DNA from: Actinomycetes bacterium
GTDB taxonomy: Bacteria > Actinomycetota > Acidimicrobiia > Acidimicrobiales > Bog-793
Assembly: GCA_021821585.1 (NCBI GenBank)
Contig: JAKACF010000090.1
Location: forward strand, 1 to 10,252
DNA: 10,252 nt
Direction: 5' to 3'
The notes under the pieces were generated by a model. The model was given only the letters and a program-made list of their open reading frames with translations, made no database searches and was not told the origin of the DNA. Position numbers and translations under genes: made by a program. This document shows positions 1 to 6,784 of this stretch, one piece after another; within the stretch, counting starts at the first letter, position 1; every line of letters begins with the position of its first letter.

Positions 1-1031
1 GCCTCGAGGAGCGAGTTGGGGATGCCGTCGCGGTCTCCGTCGGCAAGGACGACGCTCGCCTGCACGAAGACATCGGCCCTGCGGTACTCCTCGGCCACCT
101 GCTGATGGGTGCGGGGACCGAGGAAGGTGACCGCCTCGGCGAGGCCGAGCTCCTCGGCGAGGAGGACGAGGCGCGCCGTATCGGAGCCGCCGCCGACGAT
201 CCTGCAGCTCACCTCGTGGCCGCGCTCTCGGAGCATCGCCAGGGCCTCGAGGAGCACGGGGTAGCCCTTCTTGGCGACGAGACGCCCGACGGCGAGCACC
301 CGTAGCCTCTCCCCCCCGGCCGCCGGGCCCCCGACCGGTCGGAACCGGCTGGTGTCGACGCCGTGGTAGGCGAGCACCACCTTGGAGGACCAGCCGACCG
401 CCCCCTCACCCACCGGTGCGTCCGCGGGGACGACCCGCTCGACGACGCCCGCCGCCGCGGCTGCCGAGCAGGAGAGGACGAACTCGGCGTCGGCTGCCTT
501 CACCGCCAGCTCGTCCCCATCCGAGAGGTAGAGGTCCTTCGCGTGGGCGGCGAAGCTGAACGGCAGGCCGGTCAGGTGATGGACGTAGCGAGCGGTGGTC
601 GCCGGACCGTGGGCGAAGGCGGCGTGCAGGTGCACGGCGTTCACCCGCCGCAGCTCGAGCGCGAGGCGCCCGGCGTCGAGAAAGGGCCGGATGGTGTTGG
701 TCGACGCCCGGTCGGCGAGGGCGAGCGCCAGGGTCCTGCGGTAGCGGGCGGGGTTCGAGACCGCCAGGCGGACGTGGGCGGAGAGCGTCCGGACGATGCC
801 CTTCGGGGCGTCGGACCATCCCTTTCCGCGGAGGTAGGTGACAGGGCTCGCGACCTGCGCGACGTCGGGTTGGATCACCGCTTCCACCGGGTCGGCGATG
901 GCGAAGAGGCGCAGCGGCACGCCGGCGCGCTCCAGCCCGAGGATCTCGTCGAGGATGAAGGTCTCCGAGAGCCGCGGGAAGCGCTTGGTGAGGTACCCGA
1001 TCGTGGCGCCGGGCATGGGCCGCTGCGTCAT
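1..1031 (-). CDS. GT4-family glycosyltransferase (C-terminus cut by window edge)
   Basis: A retaining GT-B glycosyltransferase, probably cytoplasmic or membrane-associated, that transfers a sugar from a nucleotide-sugar donor to a growing surface glycan. 343 codons are visible. The N-terminus reads IGYLTKRFPRLSETFILDE (11-29), the SETFI signature of colanic-acid/exopolysaccharide GT4 enzymes. HLHAAFAHGP and SFAAHAKDLY follow in the acceptor domain. YHGVD lies at 222-226, the donor-domain loop VGRLVAKKGY with its Arg and Lys at 248-257, and the nucleotide-sugar site GIPNSLLE at 336-343. Asp335 stands where many family members have the first Glu of the EX7E motif. The start is ATG 1031, which overlaps the upstream stop as ATGA. 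No Shine-Dalgarno sequence is visible before it, so expression probably depends on translational coupling. Donor and acceptor cannot be told from sequence. The C-terminal helices lie outside the window. Confidence 0.9.
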   Translation of the reverse strand, partial: MTQRPMPGATIGYLTKRFPRLSETFILDEILGLERAGVPLRLFAIADPVEAVIQPDVAQVASPVTYLRGKGWSDAPKGIVRTLSAHVRLAVSNPARYRRTLALALADRASTNTIRPFLDAGRLALELRRVNAVHLHAAFAHGPATTARYVHHLTGLPFSFAAHAKDLYLSDGDELAVKAADAEFVLSCSAAAAAGVVERVVPADAPVGEGAVGWSSKVVLAYHGVDTSRFRPVGGPAAGGERLRVLAVGRLVAKKGYPVLLEALAMLRERGHEVSCRIVGGGSDTARLVLLAEELGLAEAVTFLGPRTHQQVAEEYRRADVFVQASVVLADGDRDGIPNSLLE

Positions 1032-2296
1032 GCCGGCAGCCGCTCGGCGAGCCGCTCAGGTTCCGGTCCCTCGTCGCGCTCGGTGGCGCCGGCCGACTGT
1101 CCCGGCGCCCCTGCCAGCAGCAGCGAGCTCAGGCGGTCGAGCCCGCGGAGATCGAGTGGGCGGCCGGGGGCGGGCTTCACGACTGCCTCCTGCACGGCCC
1201 GGGCCAGGCGACCCCCGAGGTCCGGGCCCGCCGGCACCACCGAGACGAGCCCCCGGGCGGCGAAGATGTCGGCCCGGATGGTCTGCTCGAGGCGGGGCTG
1301 GCTCCGGGGAACCACGACCGTCGGGGTGCCGACCGAGATGGCCTCGCAGAGGCTGTTGTAGCCGCCCATGGTGACGATGGCGGATGCCTCTGCCATCGCC
1401 GAGTGAAGGTGAGGGTGGAACTTCACCACGTCGACACCGACGCGCTGCTCTGCCCGGTCGAGGAGGAAGTCGAAGGCCTCGTCCTCGATGAGCGGGCCGG
1501 CGACGACCTTGGTGGCTATGCCGAGAGAGGCTCCGGCCTCCATGGCGGCAGCCAGCGTGGCGACGCCGTCTCCTCCTCCGCCGGCAGTCGCGAGGAGGTA
1601 GGGATCGGTCGGAGGCAGATGCCTCCCGCCGGAGCCGTCCCGGCTCCCGTCCGGAGCGATGTAGCCGGCGTAGACGAGCCGGTCGGCCACCGGCGCAGGG
1701 AGCCGGTAGTGGCTGCCGACGTCGAAGACGTCGCGGGACCCGTAGACGACGATGTGGTCGTAGACGCCCGCGAGGAGCGAGTAGATCCCCTGCTCGCTCC
1801 AGAGCTGCACGACGGTGGCGGGGTCGTCGAGGATGTCCCGCAGCCCGAGGGCCACCCGGGTGGCGGGAGAGTGGTCCTTCACCGCGGCGAAGACGTCCAG
1901 GAGCTCGCCGTTCATGCCGGCTGGCGAGTGGTCGACGAGCAGCACGTCCGGCCGGAACCGGCGCACCAGGTCCACCATGATCGCTGTCCGGATACGGCGG
2001 ACGAGGTTGATGTCGAGCCCGGAGTGGAGGGGGCGGTACTGCTCGGCCCCGACCTTGCGCACCGACGGCAGCTTCACGATCCGCAGTCCGGGTGGGGTCG
2101 GGAAGTACTCGGCCACCGGAGAGCCGGAGACGAGGACGATCTGCAGCTCCGGAGCGGAGCCGAGGAGGTGGCGGGCGATCCGGAGGTTCCTCCGCAGGTG
2201 GCCGAGCCCGTAGGTGTCGTGCGAGTACAGCATGATCCTGCGGGCGCGCACAGGGGCAGCCAGGGCGTGGCTGTCGGCGGCGCTCGGGCGGGTCAT
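1028..2296 (-). CDS. MurG/GT28-like GT-B glycosyltransferase (paralogue of the 3330-4550 gene)
   Basis: A 422-residue predicted glycosyltransferase with the two-Rossmann GT-B layout; it resembles the group often annotated only as 'predicted glycosyltransferase' (COG4671-like, from memory). The N-terminal strand and glycine loop read RRIMLYSHDTYGLGHLRRN (19-37). The linker/donor domain contains LLATAGGGGDG, and the nucleotide-binding segment MGGYNSLCEA lies at 310-319, followed by a Thr-Pro-Thr strand and PRLEQ. This order matches MurG, where GGxxS and a downstream Gln/Glu contact UDP. No signal peptide or membrane helix is seen, so it is cytosolic or peripheral. ATG 2296 is preferred over the much longer open frame because homologous sequence begins just after it, a GGAGG lies 5 bases upstream, and it overlaps the epimerase stop as ATGA. 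Its own stop overlaps the next start the same way. The substrate is unknown. The last ~20 residues are charged and probably disordered. Confidence 0.88.
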   Translation of the reverse strand: MTRPSAADSHALAAPVRARRIMLYSHDTYGLGHLRRNLRIARHLLGSAPELQIVLVSGSPVAEYFPTPPGLRIVKLPSVRKVGAEQYRPLHSGLDINLVRRIRTAIMVDLVRRFRPDVLLVDHSPAGMNGELLDVFAAVKDHSPATRVALGLRDILDDPATVVQLWSEQGIYSLLAGVYDHIVVYGSRDVFDVGSHYRLPAPVADRLVYAGYIAPDGSRDGSGGRHLPPTDPYLLATAGGGGDGVATLAAAMEAGASLGIATKVVAGPLIEDEAFDFLLDRAEQRVGVDVVKFHPHLHSAMAEASAIVTMGGYNSLCEAISVGTPTVVVPRSQPRLEQTIRADIFAARGLVSVVPAGPDLGGRLARAVQEAVVKPAPGRPLDLRGLDRLSSLLLAGAPGQSAGATERDEGPEPERLAERLPA

Positions 2297-3249
2297 GCCG
2301 ACCTCCGGGCGTCCTGCAGCGTCGAGGCGACCCACGCCACCTCTTCGGCGTAGCCCTCGGCGAACGGGGTCGATGCCTCGAAGCCGAGGAGTTGACGCGC
2401 CCGGGAGAGATCGGCGGCGGTGTGCAGGACATCGCCCCGGGCGAATTCGGCGAGGCGGATGTCGAGCTCTCGACCGGTGATCTGCGTGAGGAGCTGGAGG
2501 ACCTCGACGAGCGACACCCGGGAGCCGCCCCCGACGTTGATCGCCACCCCGCTCGCCGGCGCGGACGCCGCCCTGTAGGTGGCGTCGACGATGTCGTCCA
2601 CGTAGGTGAAGTCGCGGCTCTGGGTGCCGTCGCCGAAGACCGTGATGGGACGTCCCGTCCAGGCGGCCTCGGCGAAGATCCGCAGTCCCATGTCCGGGCG
2701 CTGGCCGGGGCCGTAGACGGTGAAGTAGCGGAGGGCAACCGTCTCGAGGTCCTCGCCCGACCCCGAGAGGCAGAGCCGTTCCGCCTCGAGCTTCGACATC
2801 CCGTAGGGCGACACCGGGCTCGTGCCGGCGTCCTCGGAGAACGGAAGGGGGGCGTCGCCGTAGACCGAGGATGACGACGCGTAGACCAGCCGGCGGACCG
2901 AGCGGGCGGTCCTCGCCGCTTCGACGAGGCGGGCCGTCGAGTCGACGTTGTCGCGGCGGTAGTGCGCCTCGAGCTCGAAGCTGGCCCGGACACCGGCTCG
3001 TCCGGCCAGGTGGAAGACCACCTCCGGGCCTTCGAGGGCAGCCGGGAGGTCCAGCTCGCTCAGATGGCCGGTGACGAGGGCGAAGCCCTTCCGGCGCCCG
3101 AGCCCTGCGGCCCGGGCCATCTTCTCGGCCGGGTCGTAGGTGTCGAGGAAGGCGTCGATGCCGACCACGTCCCACCCCTCGTCGAGCAGGCGGTGCGCCA
3201 AGCGCGCGCCGATGAAGCCGGCGGCTCCGGTGACGACGGCCCGGCTCAT
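2293..3249 (-). CDS. NAD-dependent epimerase/dehydratase (extended SDR, sugar-nucleotide type)
   Basis: A 318-residue extended short-chain dehydrogenase of the kind that epimerises or dehydrates nucleotide sugars such as UDP-glucose or GDP-mannose, presumably supplying a donor for the adjacent glycosyltransferases. The dinucleotide loop TGAAGFIG is at 7-14, the acidic end of strand 2 (GIDAF) is at 30-34, and HLAG is at 80-83. The catalytic set is Ser126/127 in SSSSVYG with Tyr149 and Lys153 in YGMSK. RYFTVYGPGQRPDM at 174-187 and the substrate-side motif FGDGTQSRDFTYVDD follow. Length and motif order are normal, and no key residue is missing. ATG 3249 is chosen because the Rossmann strand begins at once and GAGGGA lies 6 bases upstream. 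An in-frame ATG at 3333, overlapping the previous gene's stop, would add 28 low-complexity residues. The exact reaction (4-epimerase, dehydratase or other) cannot be assigned. Confidence 0.92.
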   Translation of the reverse strand: MSRAVVTGAAGFIGARLAHRLLDEGWDVVGIDAFLDTYDPAEKMARAAGLGRRKGFALVTGHLSELDLPAALEGPEVVFHLAGRAGVRASFELEAHYRRDNVDSTARLVEAARTARSVRRLVYASSSSVYGDAPLPFSEDAGTSPVSPYGMSKLEAERLCLSGSGEDLETVALRYFTVYGPGQRPDMGLRIFAEAAWTGRPITVFGDGTQSRDFTYVDDIVDATYRAASAPASGVAINVGGGSRVSLVEVLQLLTQITGRELDIRLAEFARGDVLHTAADLSRARQLLGFEASTPFAEGYAEEVAWVASTLQDARRSA

Positions 3250-3278
3250 GGCAGGTCCCTCGGCAGGTCGTTGGTCAT
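3246..3278 (-). CDS. Possible 10-residue leader ORF coupled to the epimerase gene
   Basis: Between the two genes lies ATG 3278 followed by ten codons, MTNDLPRDLP, and a TGA that overlaps the epimerase ATG as ATGA (3249-3246). It is preceded by a good ribosome-binding sequence, AAAGGAGA (3295-3288), 10 bases upstream, which is somewhat far. The coding part contains the direct repeat GACCTGCC twice, 12 bases apart, giving DLP-R-DLP. The arrangement would let ribosomes that finish the small ORF restart on the epimerase gene. It may equally be chance, since the epimerase has its own GAGGGA site inside this ORF. No function is assigned. Confidence 0.35.
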   Translation of the reverse strand: MTNDLPRDLP

Positions 3279-3328
3279 GGGGGTGTCTCTCCTTTGGTGG
3301 GCGGGTGCCATGGTGGGTGTGGGTTCCT

Positions 3329-3375
3329 CTCATGAGGCGAAGGCGACGGGCGGGCTCATGAGCTCGCTCATGAGC
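3329..3375. repeat. Three copies of the palindrome CTCATGAG
   Basis: CTCATGAG occurs at 3329-3336, 3355-3362 and 3367-3374. The last two extend to the 10-base palindrome GCTCATGAGC (3354-3363 and 3366-3375), placed exactly 12 bases apart. They encode the repeated LMSELMS near the C-terminus of the glycosyltransferase, and the first copy spans its stop codon. Confidence 0.7.
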
Positions 3376-4550
3376 TGTGCCGTCGTGGCGGCGCCGTCGA
3401 GGTCCAGGCCGGCGGGACGACCCCTCGTGACGACGGCGCGGAGCACGGCGGTCGCCAGGCTCTCGGGGGAGAGCTCGGCCGCCGGAAGGAGCGTGACGAG
3501 ACCGAGAGACTCGAGACGGCGCGCGCGCGACACCTGCTCGGTCTCGCCGTCCTCGTCGTAGGGCACGACGACGGCGGGCACGCCCGCTCGCAGGAGATCG
3601 ATCGAGGTGTTGTAGCCGCACAGGCTCACCGACACCGCCGACTCGGCGATGGCCGAGGCCAGGTCGGGCACGAAGCGCTCGACCGTCAGCCCTTCGACCC
3701 CGTCGGCGCGCGTGCTCAGGTCGCCGTAGGCCTCCGCGGGCATGAACGGCCCGGTGATCATCCGGGTGGTGGCCCCCATCGGTCCGAGGATCGACTCGTG
3801 TGCCGCCACGACGGCGTCCAGCAGACGGCCACCGAGCAGGCCGCCGCCGGTGGACACCAGGATCTGGGAGGGGCGGCTGCCTGTCGGGACCACCGGCGTC
3901 GAGGGGGCGACGAAGCCCGAGTAGTACACGGGCACCGTCGGTGCCACCGTGGGTCGGAAGGTCTCCTCGAGTCGGGCGAAGCGCGGGTCGCCGTGGACGA
4001 TCACCGCGTCGAAGTAGGCGTCGAGGCGGGCGGCTGCCTCGTCGTCGTGCCGCTGCTTGTCCCGGTGGGCGTCGACCAGCAGATCGCGCACGCTGCTGAC
4101 GATGGTGCGCCTGCGGCCCTGCCTCGCCCGCTCCAACAGGGCGGTGAACTCGCCGGCGAACTTACGCCGCCCGAAGGGGAAGAGCTCCACGAGCAGCGCG
4201 TCGGGGTCGAACGCGTCGAAGCAGCCGAGCAGTTCGCGCCTGCGCCGCTCCCAGGCCTCCTCCAGCGTGTACTGCGGATCGAGGCTCGTGAGCCCGCCGC
4301 TCTCCCCGGTGCCGATCGGCGGCAAGGTGACCAGCCTCACGCCTGCAGGGACAACCATCGCGTCGGGCACGCGCCCGCCGCTGCAGAAGAGCACCTCTGC
4401 TTGCTCGGCGAGAGCGCCGGCGACCGCCAGTGAGCGGACGAGATGGCCGAGACCGGTCGAGTGATGCGAGTAGTGCAGGACTCTCCGGCGCCCGTCGGGG
4501 GAGGCAGCGATCACGGTGGGCACCGTAAGGACCCATCGTGAGCCGCCCAT
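3330..4550 (-). CDS. MurG/GT28-like GT-B glycosyltransferase, first gene of the cluster
   Basis: A 406-residue predicted glycosyltransferase, paralogous to the gene at 1028-2296. RRRVLHYSHHSTGLGHLVRS (21-40) carries the same YSH-x-T-x-GLGH glycine loop. SQILVSTGGGLLGGRLLDA matches the start of the C-terminal Rossmann domain. SLCGYNTSIDLL (309-320) and VPYDEDGETEQ form the presumed nucleotide-sugar site. The order GxGH, then TGGG, CGYNT and E-Q is that of MurG-like GT-B enzymes. No transmembrane segment is seen. ATG 4550 is the first start after an in-frame TGA at 4574-4572, but it has no clear ribosome-binding sequence. GTG codons at 4523 and 4514 would trim the first 9-12 non-conserved residues. 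The gene is followed after 80 bases by the epimerase gene and is probably co-transcribed with it. Donor and acceptor are unknown. Confidence 0.88.
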   Translation of the reverse strand: MGGSRWVLTVPTVIAASPDGRRRVLHYSHHSTGLGHLVRSLAVAGALAEQAEVLFCSGGRVPDAMVVPAGVRLVTLPPIGTGESGGLTSLDPQYTLEEAWERRRRELLGCFDAFDPDALLVELFPFGRRKFAGEFTALLERARQGRRRTIVSSVRDLLVDAHRDKQRHDDEAAARLDAYFDAVIVHGDPRFARLEETFRPTVAPTVPVYYSGFVAPSTPVVPTGSRPSQILVSTGGGLLGGRLLDAVVAAHESILGPMGATTRMITGPFMPAEAYGDLSTRADGVEGLTVERFVPDLASAIAESAVSVSLCGYNTSIDLLRAGVPAVVVPYDEDGETEQVSRARRLESLGLVTLLPAAELSPESLATAVLRAVVTRGRPAGLDLDGAATTAQLMSELMSPPVAFAS

Positions 4551-4790
4551 GAGCGAAGCGTGAGACTCTTCTCACCGTCGCCCGGTCCTGTCGGCTCAAG
4601 GCCGTGACTTGGCCGACGAGCTGCTCCAGCCGCCGGCGCCTATCTCCAGGGCCGAGGCAGGGGCGGACGGATGACCGCGCAACAGGGCCCGCCGTGCGAT
4701 CGTCACGGTCGTCCATGGGGACATATCGGAGATCGCCCGTGATCCACTGCTGGTCCGCCGTATGAGAGGCGGTTCTGTCGTCCCATTAGC
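4551..4790 (-). promoter_or_regulatory. 5' leader of the glycosyltransferase cluster with two hairpins
   Basis: This stretch lies directly upstream of the first glycosyltransferase gene and should hold the cluster's promoter, but I see no convincing -35/-10 pair. Two inverted repeats can be read. One is at 4591-4616: arms TCGGC/GCCGA plus CAAG/CTTG, one bulged base, 7-base loop. The other is at 4560-4575: arms GTGAGA/TCTCAC, 4-base loop, ending 10 bases before the ATG. The second may occlude the initiation region, which lacks a clear ribosome-binding site. Confidence 0.4.
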
Positions 4791-4886
4791 GGGAGCCGGT
4801 CAGAGCCGCGAACAGCACCCGGTCACGGGCGGCCGATGCGCTGGAGCTCATCCCCACCGCGCCGGCAGGAGCAGGTGACGGCCCGC

Positions 4887-4905
4887 GATCCGACTCGAAC
4901 GGATC
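4887..4905 (-). terminator. Hairpin just after the DUF4232 stop codon
   Basis: Arms GATCCG/CGGATC (6 bp) enclose a 7-base loop and start 5 bases after the TAG stop at 4913-4911. There is no T-run after it on the minus strand, so it is at best a terminator of the U-less kind proposed for actinobacteria, or an RNA-end stabiliser. The rest of 4791-4886 shows no gene or signal I can support. Confidence 0.4.
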
Positions 4906-4910
4906 GACCG

Positions 4911-5465
4911 CTACGAAGCGGCGGTCGTCTTGGTCGCGGCCGCCTCGCCGGAACCGAAGACCGCCGACACGTGGAGCGTGCCGTTGTCGCACACCCTCAT
5001 CGTGGGCGACACGCTCACAACAAGGTATGCGGAGCCTCCCGGGGGCGTGATCTGCACCGAAGTCGCCGAGGAACACGGTGACATGACATCTGAGTAGCCG
5101 ACGTTGAAGTACGACGCGGCCTTGGGCCCGAGTACCACCGTGGACGGTGCGACATCCTCGAAGGCCAGCCCGCCGCCGCGCACGACCTGCGTCGGCAAGG
5201 CACCTCCGCTCCGATCGAGCAGGAGCAGCCTCGGGTATCCGTCGAGCACGCACGTGGTGGAGCCGGTGTTGACGAGAGAGAACGTGCGCTCCATCGTGCC
5301 GGCCGCCCCGCTGCTGCCCGACTGGGTGGCGTGCAGTTCGGCAGCCTTGCACACCGGCGGTGACGAGGAGGTCGTGGGCGCCGTGTGCCGCCCGACGATG
5401 AAGGCTCCCACGCCGACGCCTGCAACGAGAATGACGATCAACACCAGTTTGACGATTCTCGCCAC
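4911..5465 (-). CDS. DUF4232-type membrane-anchored exported protein
   Basis: A 184-residue protein with an N-terminal hydrophobic segment (about 4-25, KLVLIVILVAGVGVGAFIVG) acting as a signal anchor or uncleaved signal, a Thr/Ser/Pro linker (28-37), and an extracellular beta domain of DUF4232 type. Typical features are the first Cys39, then FSLVNTGSTTCVLDGYPRL at 62-80, a LLLDRSGG turn, and VCDNGTL near the end. Four cysteines (39, 72, 131, 159) suggest two disulfides, with C39-C72 and C131-C159 the likely pairs. DUF4232 proteins are common exported or lipoprotein-like actinobacterial proteins without a known role. There is no lipobox. The GTG start at 5465 is chosen because AGGAG lies 6 bases upstream (5472-5476) and the hydrophobic segment follows at once. 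The open frame continues upstream but its residues do not look protein-like. It appears to be a single-gene unit. Confidence 0.85.
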   Translation of the reverse strand: MARIVKLVLIVILVAGVGVGAFIVGRHTAPTTSSSPPVCKAAELHATQSGSSGAAGTMERTFSLVNTGSTTCVLDGYPRLLLLDRSGGALPTQVVRGGGLAFEDVAPSTVVLGPKAASYFNVGYSDVMSPCSSATSVQITPPGGSAYLVVSVSPTMRVCDNGTLHVSAVFGSGEAAATKTTAAS

Positions 5466-5809
5466 GGCGTTCTCCTGCCTCTCGGGTCCGCTGCCGGAAT
5501 CCCCGTCTCCAAGGTGTGGCCGGAGCGAGCGCGCCGACAGTGCCGAAAGACTCTTCGGACGCCCGTCTTCGCCCGGCGGCGACGCTCGTTCGAGCCGCCT
5601 GATGATCTGTTCGGACCTGCCCCTCGCATCGCTCTCGCACGGGTTCGAGCAGCCAGCGATACGTGATCGAGTGATTTGGAGCCTCCTCGTTCCGCCGGTC
5701 GCGTCGCTTGTCGCAGGTGAGAGTCGCTGCAGCACGTGGCTTCCCGTGCTCGTGCACTGCCGCGATGTGCAGGGGCGAGCACCGTTGGGCGGCGGCTCCT
5801 CTGCCCGAG
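5466..5809. other. Intergenic region between DUF4232 and transporter genes
   Basis: 344 bases without a gene I can support. The promoter of the DUF4232 gene should lie here on the minus strand, but no clear -35/-10 is visible. Small inverted repeats occur at 5543-5558 (CCGAA/TTCGG) and 5584-5595 (GCTCG/CGAGC). Another at 5807-5826 (GAGTC/GACTC) spans the transporter stop codon. None has a T-run. Confidence 0.5.
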
Positions 5810-6784
5810 TCATAAGTGACGGACTCGACGGAGGTGCGACCGCCACCTGACCCGAGGGCGTGGGCGGCGGGGTGGACCGCCGTTGGACGCGTCACTGCTG
5901 CGGCTCGAGGGGCGTCGCGAGCCGGCACTCTCGTAGATGCTGAGGACGGTTGGCGATGTCGCCAGCATCCAGAGTCCGGTCACCGCGACCAGCGCCGCAC
6001 TGAGCTCGAGGGCCAGTGCAGGCCCACCGAGCCGAGCCTGTTCCTCGAACAGCGTGTCTCCGACCACGACGGCCACGACGGGTTCGACGATGGCGATCGC
6101 CGGCATCGACAGAGCGAGCGGCCCCGCCTGGTAGGCGCTCTGCGAGACCACCAGCGCGGAGATCCCCAGCGCCACGACGGCGTAGATCTGCCAGCTCGTG
6201 AAGGTTGTTCCTACCCCATGTCCGAGCTGGTGCGTCACGGCCTTGGTCAGTACCGCGAGGAGGGCGAACGACAACCCGGCGGCGGCGCCGAGCAGTGAGG
6301 CGCGCCGAGGGCCTTTGCGGATCCGGGCAACCAGGACGGCGACGACGAGCACGGTTCCGACGGGCACCAGCGTCCGCAACCAGTCCGACGGGCTGGGTTG
6401 CGAGATGCCCGGCGTCGGCGACGCGACCACAAGAAACGTCGAGACACCGCAGAGCACGAACGCGATGCCCATCCATTCCCGTCTGCCAGCCCGCCGCCGG
6501 CGGCGCCAGACGGCGATCGGAATGGCGATCGCGAGCTCGGTGGCGATGATCGGCTGTACGAGCGCGACCGGCCCGTTCGCGAGCGCGATCGCCTGCAGCA
6601 CGAAACCGGTGATGAGCATGGTGACCCCGACCAGCCAGCGCGGTCGTCGCAGCAGGTCGAGGAGCAGACGAAAGTGAAGGGCCTCGCTCGGATCGACGGC
6701 CTGGGCCGCCTCCTGCTGGAGGATGGCCGCCGTCGCGAAGCTGCATGCCGCCAGGAGCGCCGCTGCGATAGCCGTCACCGACAT
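5810..6784 (-). CDS. DMT-superfamily (EamA-like) transporter
   Basis: A 324-residue integral membrane protein of the drug/metabolite transporter superfamily, with about nine hydrophobic helices. Approximate positions are 4-22, 50-70, 73-93, 104-122, 138-155, 164-184, 198-218, 224-245 and 255-276. The actinobacterial-type signature is seen in FVLQAIALANGPVALVQPI (61-79) followed by an Arg-rich loop (94-102) and REWMGIAFVLCG. A duplicated counterpart, GPLALSMPAIAIVEPVVAVV, lies at 221-240, reflecting the two EamA halves. The substrate cannot be inferred; relatives include exporters of metabolites and NIPA-like proteins. ATG 6784 is chosen for its position before helix 1 and an AGAGGGGAGG sequence (6797-6788). 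The same frame stays open for another 2.1 kb upstream, but that is antisense to the divergent gene and not coding. The last ~37 residues form an Arg/Pro/Ser-rich tail that is unusual for the family. Confidence 0.88.
   Translation of the reverse strand: MSVTAIAAALLAACSFATAAILQQEAAQAVDPSEALHFRLLLDLLRRPRWLVGVTMLITGFVLQAIALANGPVALVQPIIATELAIAIPIAVWRRRRRAGRREWMGIAFVLCGVSTFLVVASPTPGISQPSPSDWLRTLVPVGTVLVVAVLVARIRKGPRRASLLGAAAGLSFALLAVLTKAVTHQLGHGVGTTFTSWQIYAVVALGISALVVSQSAYQAGPLALSMPAIAIVEPVVAVVVGDTLFEEQARLGGPALALELSAALVAVTGLWMLATSPTVLSIYESAGSRRPSSRSSDASNGGPPRRPRPRVRWRSHLRRVRHL

Noticed and set aside
363..2353. Long plus-strand ORFs (363-1361, 1403-2353) antisense to the glycosyltransferase genes
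   Set aside because: They mirror the third-position GC bias of the minus-strand genes, have no recognisable motif, and the opposite strand encodes convincing enzymes.
4887..4911. Possible tRNA gene
   Set aside because: Only a T-arm-like hairpin is present. No complementary acceptor stem or anticodon arm lies within the needed distance.
4786..5928. 380-codon minus-strand ORF covering the DUF4232 gene in another frame
   Set aside because: The DUF4232 frame shows a membrane anchor, conserved cysteines and a good ribosome-binding site. The other frame has no protein-like features.
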